This document shows positions 56,320-63,175 of a stretch of 64,000 bases of DNA, piece after piece. A program made the translations under genes and the position numbers. Origin of the DNA: Colwellia sp. 12G3 (GTDB lineage: Bacteria > Pseudomonadota > Gammaproteobacteria > Enterobacterales > Alteromonadaceae); the NCBI RefSeq assembly GCF_002836775.1, contig NZ_PJAQ01000065.1, positions 62,001-126,000 on the forward strand, written 5' to 3'. Numbering within the stretch: position 1 is the stretch's first letter; each line of letters opens with the position of its first letter. A model generated the notes under the pieces. The model had not been told where the DNA came from. It did no database searches and was given only the letters and a program-made list of their open reading frames with translations.

Positions 56320-58191
56320 CTAAGCTACCGATGTTGATTGTTTAGCTGATTGTTCAGCTAATTGCTCTGTTAATTGTTCTTTTTGCGCTAACTGCTGCTT
56401 TTGTATAGCGCTGATAAAATGCTTATTAAATAAATAAAAGGCGATACAAGTAGCAAAACCAAGACAGGCAATAATGGCCCACATCATTTCAGGCCGTGAT
56501 AACTCTGTGGCAAAGTAGCCATATAACCAACCAGAAAGTAAGCCGGCAAATAAGTTCCCCAATGCCATTGAAACAAAGTAGTAACCCATAAACATGGCCG
56601 CTTTGTCTTTAGGTGAAAAGCTTGCCACATACTCTTGACTTTTCGGTACTGAAATCATTTCGCCAACAGCAAAAACAGCTACAGCGCAACTGACGAATAA
56701 ACCGCCAAAAATCATACCGTGGGCAAAACCTTGCATTAACATAGAAATGGATAAAATAGCGGTACCAACAATCAAGGCAGGCAAGGCTTTAAACTTGTCA
56801 ACAAAATGGCTAATACTTATTTGAAAGATAATGATCATTAAAAAATCAATACTTAAAATAGTCGCTGGATTCATTTGACGATACTGTGAGGCCCACTGCT
56901 GTGCCCATTGCTGAGCAACATCTGGGGTGAGTATTTGTACCATAGCCGCTGATTGGCCTACTTGGTTTAGTTGGCTTAACTGGCCAAAACTATTAATAAT
57001 TTCTTGCTGAGGAAGACGTATATCTAAAGCTGATAACGTTCGAGTGATCTCTTCTATAGCAACTTGGCTTTGCGCAATATCTACCTGACTATAACTGGCC
57101 GCTAAACGCGTTATTTCACCCGTTAGGGTATCAATATTGATCGACGTTAAGACGTCATGTAACCAAGGGTTTATGCTATGTAACAAGGTTACTAAATCTG
57201 AACTATCGACAAAATCTCGAATATAAACAGGTAAGGTTACAAAAATTTGCATATAGACAGTCCAAAACCCTGTCAAAATAAGTAAATAGACCATAAAAGG
57301 TTTATTACCAATACGCATTTTTTGTAAATACCATGGCGGGTTTACTGGCGCTGATTTTCGTTGTGGTACTTGGTTTTGTATTGCGTTGTTATTGTCATAT
57401 TTAGCAACAACAACGTCCCAAATAATCGCACTTACAATCAGTACTATCACAGTTATTAATGTCATTGTTTCATTAATAAAACCGGCATAAAAACCAACTA
57501 ACAACACCAATAATGGCACAGCTAATAAGGCTAAACGGAAGTTGCCCAGCACTTGCTGCATTTCATGAAAAACTTGTGTCAGTGTTTTATTTTCAGCATG
57601 ACGTTCAGGTTCTTTATAGAAAAATAACGCCGGAATAAAGTTTACTGAAATCCAAATACACGCGAAAATAAACACCCATTCCCAGCCATAATGCTTTTGG
57701 ATAATAGGCGCTAATAACGGGCCTAAAAAGCCGCCGATATTAACCATCATATAAAAGATACCAAAACCTAAGCCTCTGTTAGTATCATCAGTTGTACGGC
57801 TAATGGTTGCGATGACCACAGGTTTGAAAATTCCGGCTCCGAGGGCTATCAACATGAATATACTCATGAAACTGCCCAAATCTTTGGCATAACCCAAGAA
57901 ATAATAACTTGGCGCCATCAGAGTAAGTGATAATAAAAACATTTTTCGATAGCCAAACCTATCCGCTAACGCACCAGAAACCACAGGGAAAAGATAAAGG
58001 AAGAAAGGTACCACGCCCATAATCAAGCCACGCTCGGTATTACCTAACCCCAAACCTCCTTGACTAGTCGGTGTCATAATATAGCTAGCAAGTAACGTGT
58101 ACATGCCATACCAGGCAAGTCGCTCAAAAATCTCCATGGTATTGGCTACATAAAAGGATCGCTGAAAAGGACTTCTTTTTATTTGGCTCAC
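56320..58191 (-). CDS. POT/PTR2 family proton-dependent oligopeptide transporter
   Basis: A large inner-membrane transporter with many hydrophobic segments. The POT signature EIFERLAWYGMYTLLASYIM lies near the N-terminus, with GALADRFGYRKMFLLSL and GAGIFKPVVIATISRTTDD following. It would import di- and tripeptides, such as collagen-derived Pro/Hyp peptides. A Gln-rich soluble segment of about 120 residues is inserted near the middle, between membrane helices, unlike the usual family layout. The start is uncertain: a TTG at 58290 gives 656 aa, the GTG at 58189-58191 gives 623 aa and is preferred. Confidence 0.85.
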   Translation of the reverse strand: MSQIKRSPFQRSFYVANTMEIFERLAWYGMYTLLASYIMTPTSQGGLGLGNTERGLIMGVVPFFLYLFPVVSGALADRFGYRKMFLLSLTLMAPSYYFLGYAKDLGSFMSIFMLIALGAGIFKPVVIATISRTTDDTNRGLGFGIFYMMVNIGGFLGPLLAPIIQKHYGWEWVFIFACIWISVNFIPALFFYKEPERHAENKTLTQVFHEMQQVLGNFRLALLAVPLLVLLVGFYAGFINETMTLITVIVLIVSAIIWDVVVAKYDNNNAIQNQVPQRKSAPVNPPWYLQKMRIGNKPFMVYLLILTGFWTVYMQIFVTLPVYIRDFVDSSDLVTLLHSINPWLHDVLTSINIDTLTGEITRLAASYSQVDIAQSQVAIEEITRTLSALDIRLPQQEIINSFGQLSQLNQVGQSAAMVQILTPDVAQQWAQQWASQYRQMNPATILSIDFLMIIIFQISISHFVDKFKALPALIVGTAILSISMLMQGFAHGMIFGGLFVSCAVAVFAVGEMISVPKSQEYVASFSPKDKAAMFMGYYFVSMALGNLFAGLLSGWLYGYFATELSRPEMMWAIIACLGFATCIAFYLFNKHFISAIQKQQLAQKEQLTEQLAEQSAKQSTSVA

Positions 58192-58370
58192 TATCTTATC
58201 TACCTGTAGTGTTAAGCTTGCTACAACCCTTGGGTTATGCAATTGAAAGTAATAATTTACCCGTGAATGACAATGACACCCACTGACCAATAAATTTAAT
58301 GAATATGTTTAATCGTTAACGTTAATTTCGAACACTATTGCTAAGTTAATCGCTAATTTAAAAGTAAAAA

Positions 58371-58401
58371 AAAGCCAAGTACTTAACATGCACTTGGCTT
58401 T
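58371..58401 (-). terminator. Terminator after the semialdehyde dehydrogenase gene
   Basis: AAAGCCAAGT, an 11-base loop, ACTTGGCTTT; on the minus strand the stem is followed by a run of T. It lies immediately after the stop at 58406, separating this unit from the transporter unit. Confidence 0.8.
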
Positions 58402-58405
58402 AAAA

Positions 58406-59938
58406 TTAGTCTTTCAACAAAGTCGGTAATAACTCTGCCGGCATATTTTGATAACAGATAGGACGTCTAAAGCGAGTAATGGCTTCACTGCCCACTGACG
58501 TTGTTCTGATATTGGTTGATGCTGGGAATGGACCGCCGTGGTTCATTGAAGCACACACTTCAACCCCGGTAGGCATTTGATTATAAATCAAACGACCAAC
58601 TTTATGGGCAAGGCTTAAACTTAACTCTTTCGATGCAGATAAATCACTATCCAAACCATGAATACTTGCGGTTAAATTACCTTTAAGTAAGGTAACAAAC
58701 TGCATCATTTCAGTCATATCTGCACAACGCACAACTAAAGCGCTAAAACCAAAAACTTCTTCTTGAAGCAATGGCGTTTTAGCGAAGGTAGCAAGGTCAG
58801 TAGCAAACAATGATGCTGAACACTCTTGCTCACTGCCCGTTTTACCCGTTGCGACTAAGTTAACACCGCTTAGCGATTTACGCTCTGTAACAGCAGCATT
58901 ATAACCTGCACACATAGCTGGCGTTAACATGACACCAGCACTTTGCTGTGCTAAAGATTCACTTGCTGAGGTAATAAAGGTTTGATAATCAGCGCTGTCT
59001 TCATCGCCTACTACAACCCAAACGCCGGGGCTGGTACAAAATTGTCCTTGTCCCATCATTAATGAAGCAACTAAGCCTTGTGCTATTTCAGCACCATCTT
59101 GTGCAACTTTATTAGCCATAATAAACTGCGGGTTAATGCTGCCAAGTTCACCATAAAAAGGAATAGGCTCAGGGCGTTGATGAATTTGCGCTTGCAAAAT
59201 CATACCTACACGTTCAGAACCAGTAAAACCAACAGCTTTCACTAATGGGTGCGTAACAATTTGAGTCGCTATCGCGTAGTTTTTACCTTGGATAAGCGAA
59301 AAAACACCACTATCTAATTCACAGCTTTTAATCGCATTTAATATCGCTCTTGCCACTAATTCAGCCGTAGCCGGATGTGCTGCGTGTGCTTTCATCACAA
59401 CGGGACAACCTGCTGCTAAAGCAGATGCAGTGTCACCACCAGCGGTAGAGAAGGCAAGAGGAAAGTTACTTGCTGCAAAAACACCAACCACACCTAAAGG
59501 TAAATAACCTAAACGAGTATCAGGCTTTGGTAACGGCTGACGATCATTATTTGCTTGTTCAATGATGCCTTGATATTCCCCTGCTTCTAATAAGTCAGCA
59601 AACAAACCAAGTTGCCCTATCGTTCTGCCACGCTCGCCTTGAATACGTATTGCTGGTAAACCTGTTTCACCGCAAGCTGTTTCAACAAGCTCATCGCCTA
59701 AGGCAAGTATTTCAGCACCTATAGCACGTAAAAAAGCAGCGCGTTTTGTCGCACTTAACTGGCTATAAGAGGTGAAAGCGTCATTCGCGCGGGTGATTGC
59801 TGTGTTTACTTCAAGTTCGGTCGCATCAGCAAACTCAATATCAATAGCACTATGTGTTTGGGCATTAAATGCTTTAAAACCACCTTCAGTATTGCCTGAC
59901 CATTCGCCCGCAATTAAATTTTGTCCTGTTATTGTCAT
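58406..59938 (-). CDS. alpha-Ketoglutarate semialdehyde dehydrogenase
   Basis: A 510-aa NAD(P)-dependent aldehyde dehydrogenase of the short-motif type found in hydroxyproline and sugar-acid pathways. It has the catalytic Cys in GQGQFCTSPGVW, the Glu in PIPFYGELGSINPQF, and the cofactor segment VGVFAASNFPLAFSTAGGDT. It converts 2-oxoglutarate semialdehyde, made by the deaminase at the window end, to 2-oxoglutarate. The ATG at 59936-59938 follows GAGGAAG; a GTG four codons upstream is possible. Confidence 0.88.
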   Translation of the reverse strand: MTITGQNLIAGEWSGNTEGGFKAFNAQTHSAIDIEFADATELEVNTAITRANDAFTSYSQLSATKRAAFLRAIGAEILALGDELVETACGETGLPAIRIQGERGRTIGQLGLFADLLEAGEYQGIIEQANNDRQPLPKPDTRLGYLPLGVVGVFAASNFPLAFSTAGGDTASALAAGCPVVMKAHAAHPATAELVARAILNAIKSCELDSGVFSLIQGKNYAIATQIVTHPLVKAVGFTGSERVGMILQAQIHQRPEPIPFYGELGSINPQFIMANKVAQDGAEIAQGLVASLMMGQGQFCTSPGVWVVVGDEDSADYQTFITSASESLAQQSAGVMLTPAMCAGYNAAVTERKSLSGVNLVATGKTGSEQECSASLFATDLATFAKTPLLQEEVFGFSALVVRCADMTEMMQFVTLLKGNLTASIHGLDSDLSASKELSLSLAHKVGRLIYNQMPTGVEVCASMNHGGPFPASTNIRTTSVGSEAITRFRRPICYQNMPAELLPTLLKD

Positions 59939-60004
59939 TTTCTTCCTCACTTATGTTACTTAATGCCTTTATAGAATAAACGCACAGGGTATAATCTTTA
60001 TTTC

Positions 60005-60047
60005 AACAAAGGCCTAACTGAGTGTTTTCCTCAATTAAGCCTTTGTT
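60005..60047. terminator. Weak hairpin between 4-hydroxyproline epimerase and dehydrogenase genes
   Basis: AACAAAGGC-TAA-TGAG pairs imperfectly with CTCA-TTA-GCCTTTGTT around seven bases. It may reduce read-through from the epimerase into the dehydrogenase gene rather than terminate fully. Confidence 0.45.
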
Positions 60048-60054
60048 AACTATA

Positions 60055-61068
60055 TTAGTTAACACTAAAACCAAAGGCATAAGGGTCATCATCATCAATA
60101 GTAATGCAATTTTTTGCAAAAACTTTTGCCCAACCTTGAATGCTTGGCATAATCGCGGTGATAGTTTTACCGTGACCATCAAGCTCAACCACGCCTTCAA
60201 TCTTGCCGGTGAATTGGCTACCGATATAACTCTCATGAACAAAACTATCGCCTAAACCTAATTCACCTTTGGCAAATAACTGCGCCATTCTCGCGCTAGT
60301 TCCGGTACCACAAGGTGAACGGTCAATGGCTTTATCGCCATAAAATACGGCATTGGCTGCATCTGAGCCTTGAGTTTGCGGCTTGCCTGTCCACAAAACG
60401 TGACTGACGCCATTAACGCTGGCATCTTCTGGGTGAACACAGTCAAGCATTTTGCTCGCTACTTCACGGACAATAGGGCTCCACTTTAGTATTTCTGCAG
60501 CACTCCATTGATCGATACCTGGAAAATTCTCTTGAGGCTCAACAATGACATAAAAGTTACCACCATAAGAAACATCAACCGTTAACTGACCTAATTCTGG
60601 AATATCTAAGGTGACATCACGATGCGCTAAATAAGCAGCAACATTAAATATTTTAACGTTAGAAACTTTGCCCGCATTTTCTTGATACTCAATGACAATT
60701 TGCCCTGCAGGAACATCAATAATAAGTTTCCCTGGCGTTTTAGGGGTAATAAGACCGTTTTCTAAGCCTGCCGTGATTGTGCCGATAGTGCCGTGGCCAC
60801 ACATAGGTAAACAGCCTGATGTTTCAATAAATAAAATGGCCGCATCGGCATTAGCACTACAAGGTGGATATAAAAACGCGCCAGACATCATATCGTGCCC
60901 GCGAGGTTCAAACATTAGACCTTGACGTATCCAGTCATAATGTTCAATAAAATCAAGGCGCTTCTCACTCATGGTTTTACCGACTAGGTTTGGATGACCA
61001 CTGGTCACTAACCTAACAGGATTACCGCAGGTGTGTGCGTCAATGCAAAAGAATGTACCTTTAACCAT
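60055..61068 (-). CDS. 4-Hydroxyproline 2-epimerase
   Basis: A 337-aa proline racemase-family enzyme with both catalytic cysteines (C90 in GCLPMCGHGTIGT and C253 in DRSPCGTGTSARMA) and the typical start TFFCIDAHTCGNPVRL. It converts trans-4-hydroxy-L-proline to cis-4-hydroxy-D-proline, the first step of the pathway leading through the D-hydroxyproline dehydrogenase and the DHDPS-type deaminase. It lies upstream of the semialdehyde dehydrogenase on the same strand. Confidence 0.92.
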   Translation of the reverse strand: MVKGTFFCIDAHTCGNPVRLVTSGHPNLVGKTMSEKRLDFIEHYDWIRQGLMFEPRGHDMMSGAFLYPPCSANADAAILFIETSGCLPMCGHGTIGTITAGLENGLITPKTPGKLIIDVPAGQIVIEYQENAGKVSNVKIFNVAAYLAHRDVTLDIPELGQLTVDVSYGGNFYVIVEPQENFPGIDQWSAAEILKWSPIVREVASKMLDCVHPEDASVNGVSHVLWTGKPQTQGSDAANAVFYGDKAIDRSPCGTGTSARMAQLFAKGELGLGDSFVHESYIGSQFTGKIEGVVELDGHGKTITAIMPSIQGWAKVFAKNCITIDDDDPYAFGFSVN

Positions 61069-61132
61069 ATTATGTCCCCCAAGCTTTGTTATTTTTATGC
61101 TTTGTTTTTTATGCTTTGATTTAACCGACTAA

Positions 61133-61167
61133 GGGGAAGCACAGAAATCAACTTTCCATGCTTCCCC
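61133..61167 (-). repeat. Hairpin in the leader of the epimerase gene
   Basis: GGGGAAGCA and TGCTTCCCC form a perfect 9-bp stem with a 17-nt loop, about 65 nt upstream of the epimerase start. No T-run follows on the minus strand. Confidence 0.45.
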
Positions 61168-61185
61168 AAAATCTAAAATAAAGCG

Positions 61186-61228
61186 ATTAATCTCAGTTGT
61201 ATTAATCTCAGTTGTATTAATCTAGGTT
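61186..61228. repeat. 15-bp tandem repeat at the end of the DHDPS remnant
   Basis: ATTAATCTCAGTTGT is repeated twice in tandem (61186-61200, 61201-61215) and a third partial copy, ATTAATCTAGGTT, overlaps the stop codon of the remnant. This is a local duplication, probably from slippage. Confidence 0.6.
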
Positions 61229-61426
61229 AAATTTACTTAAATCAATACGATTAGCTACGGCTTCATTATAGATACGTTCAACGTTTGCACGTTCAACGCC
61301 AATTAATGACATGCGAGGTGCGCGAGTTAACTCACTACCATGACTAGCAAGTTGTTCACATAATTTAATACTACAATGGATTTTATGAGAACTATTGCTA
61401 GTCAAATTTAAGTATATTGTATACAA
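61217..61426 (-). pseudogene. C-terminal remnant of a DHDPS-family gene
   Basis: The minus-strand frame encodes IKLCEQLASHGSELTRAPRM followed by SLIGVERANVERIYNEAVAN, which resembles the last 45 or so residues of dihydrodipicolinate synthase/N-acetylneuraminate lyase enzymes in hydroxyproline clusters. It has no ATG before SLIG and no catalytic part. The intact operator (61416) lies immediately upstream, so an internal deletion appears to have fused the promoter of the first gene to its 3' end. The epimerase gene follows, which fits an original deaminase-epimerase operon. Confidence 0.55.
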
Positions 61427-61427
61427 T
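61416..61427. promoter_or_regulatory. ATTGTATACAAT operator before the remnant/epimerase unit
   Basis: A perfect 12-bp palindrome identical to that at 51457. On the minus strand it continues ATATACTTAAATTTG, parallel to ATATACCTGAAATTT at the other site, so promoter and operator seem to have been duplicated together. It probably controls the epimerase and semialdehyde dehydrogenase genes and perhaps the divergent 61529 gene. Confidence 0.6.
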
Positions 61428-61528
61428 CCACATTGAATGGCAAGTATAATTTATTTTACTTTATCGCTTGCATAAATAACCAATAATAATAACGACTTAG
61501 ACCTCTAATCATTACAAGGTGTAAATTA

Positions 61529-62836
61529 ATGAATATAGATAAAAACGAACTAAAAGGTAATAGCCAACCAACTGTCGCTGTAATTGGCGCTGGTATTATT
61601 GGGATAAATTGTGCGTTAGAATTACAAAGTTTGGGTTATCAAGTCACCTTAGTTGATAAAGGTGACATAGGTCAGGGGTGCTCCAAAGGTAACGCCGGAC
61701 ATTTTGCCACCGAGCAAGTATTTCCACTGGCTGAGTCTTCATTATTATGGCAAATGCCAAAACTTTTACTCGACCCACTTGGGCCTGTGTCTTTATCTGC
61801 CAAGCACTTTATTAAAGCAATCCCTTGGTTTATGCAGTTTTTTAATAATATGCGACCAAGTTTACGTGACAAAAATACAGTGGCGATAAAAGCATTAAAT
61901 AAAAATGCCATCAGTCACTACTGTGCGCTATTAAAAGAGGCAAATATAGAGCACCTCATTACCTTACAAGGTTCGTTGCTTGTTTTTGAAACGAGTGATT
62001 ACAATAAAGTTGATGCCATGTATCAGCATTATAAAAATGAAGGCGTTGCAGTAAAACTATTAGATAGAGCAGAAACTATTAGGCTTGAGCCAAGCTTAAA
62101 CGACAATATTAATTATTCATTATTTTTTACCGATGTAGCTCATACTATTGACCCATTAGCGTTGAGTGTTGCCCTAAGCGAATTTGCCAAAAGTAAAGGC
62201 ATGACTTTCCAGCAAAGTGCCGTTACTGAAATAACTCAAGCAGAGACTGGAGTTACCGTGCGGACAGAACTGGGTAGTTTAACCGTTGATCATTGTGTAG
62301 TTGCTTGTGGTGCTTGGTCTAAGAAGCTATTAAAAGCATTAAACTATCATTTACCTATTGAGGCTGAACGCGGTTACAGCTTGAGTTTACCTATTTCAGA
62401 CCAAGCAAAGCCAATGTTAAATCGCCCAGTAGCTTCCGCTGAGCGTCGCTTTATCATAACTCCAATGGATAAGTCTTTAAGACTAGCGGGAACCGTAGAG
62501 TATGCAGGACTTAATGCGCCTGCAAACTATAAGCGCGCCGAGATGTTAAAAGATAATGCCGCCTTTATCTTAAAGACGCTTCCTGAACAGGAAACAGAAC
62601 AAGAATCAGAGAAAAAATCTGAGCAAGAAGCTTGGATGGGTTGTCGCCCGTCATTACCTGACTCTTTACCTGTTATTTGCCAAGCGCCAAATCATGATAA
62701 AATATTTTTTGCTCTTGGCCATCAGCACTTAGGCCTAACCCAAGGCGCTATTACCGGCAAACTAATTGGTCAATTAGTCACGAAGAAAAAGACGGAAATT
62801 GACGTTAGTCCTTTTTGTATTAGTCGCTTTAACTAG
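61529..62836 (+). CDS. D-amino-acid dehydrogenase-like flavoprotein (probable D-hydroxyproline dehydrogenase)
   Basis: The 435-aa FAD enzyme is of the DadA type: VAVIGAGIIGINCALELQSL at 17-36, GNAGHFATEQVFPLAESSLL, and a C-terminal GHQHLGLTQGAITGKLIGQL. In hydroxyproline clusters this family oxidises cis-4-hydroxy-D-proline to pyrroline-4-hydroxy-2-carboxylate. A short Glu/Gln/Ser-rich insertion (about 352-371, EQETEQESEKKSEQEA) interrupts the segment before WMGCRPSLPDSLPVIC. It is divergent from the remnant/epimerase unit and shares its regulatory region. Confidence 0.87.
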   Translation: MNIDKNELKGNSQPTVAVIGAGIIGINCALELQSLGYQVTLVDKGDIGQGCSKGNAGHFATEQVFPLAESSLLWQMPKLLLDPLGPVSLSAKHFIKAIPWFMQFFNNMRPSLRDKNTVAIKALNKNAISHYCALLKEANIEHLITLQGSLLVFETSDYNKVDAMYQHYKNEGVAVKLLDRAETIRLEPSLNDNINYSLFFTDVAHTIDPLALSVALSEFAKSKGMTFQQSAVTEITQAETGVTVRTELGSLTVDHCVVACGAWSKKLLKALNYHLPIEAERGYSLSLPISDQAKPMLNRPVASAERRFIITPMDKSLRLAGTVEYAGLNAPANYKRAEMLKDNAAFILKTLPEQETEQESEKKSEQEAWMGCRPSLPDSLPVICQAPNHDKIFFALGHQHLGLTQGAITGKLIGQLVTKKKTEIDVSPFCISRFN

Positions 62837-63045
62837 CATTAACTCAGGCAACTGCGACAGTAAAAATTGAACAGTTCATTTTTGAAAATTCGGAGCAAAC
62901 TAAATCACTTGTAGAAAATCCCACAGAACGCTTACTGAATAGGGAAAATTCAACAGTAGGCTTGGATGAAAGTATGGTGATTTAATATATCCAAAATCAA
63001 GAGAAGAATGATGAGTTCAGGGAGCAACTGAAGTTTGGCATGTAA
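62833..63045 (+). pseudogene. Possible gene remnant with an in-frame nonsense codon
   Basis: Directly after the flavoprotein stop, one frame reads LALTQATATVKIEQFIFENS, then SLVENPTERLLNRENSTVGL and DESMVI, a TAA at 62983-62985, and then in the same frame YIQNQEKNDEFREQLKFGM to a TAA at 63043-63045. It has no start codon. The charged, coherent composition on both sides of the stop suggests the C-terminal end of a decayed gene. I do not recognise the family. Confidence 0.35.
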
Positions 63046-63046
63046 T

Positions 63047-63113
63047 ACGCTTTGAGCGTTAACTTAAGCCCTTTGAGGGCGTAACCCAATAAGCCTCGGG
63101 CTTTGCCGAAAGT
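63047..63113. repeat. Cluster of short hairpins before the DHDPS gene
   Basis: ACGC-TTTGA-GCGT (63047-63059), GCCC-TTTGA-GGGC (63068-63080) and TCGG-GCTTT-CCGA-like (about 63096-63110) are three adjacent mini-hairpins with similar loops. Function unknown; possibly debris of a mobile or intergenic element. Confidence 0.3.
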
Positions 63114-63115
63114 AG

Positions 63116-63155
63116 TTTAACTGACACGACTTATTTGGTATAATGTATACAATAT
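63116..63155 (+). promoter_or_regulatory. Promoter and operator of the DHDPS-family gene
   Basis: TTTAAC (63116-63121), 17 bp, TATAAT (63139-63144) look like a sigma-70 promoter. The sequence AATGTATACAAT overlaps the -10 box and differs from the palindromes at 51457 and 61416 by one position in one half. Repression by the same regulator is therefore likely. Confidence 0.6.
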
Positions 63156-63175
63156 GATTTTAAGCAAGAGGAAAT

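Noticed and set aside
58192..58370. Copy of the ATTGTATACAAT operator before the POT transporter
   Set aside because: Only an unrelated TCGTTAACG palindrome is present near 58312-58321; the operator sequence is absent.
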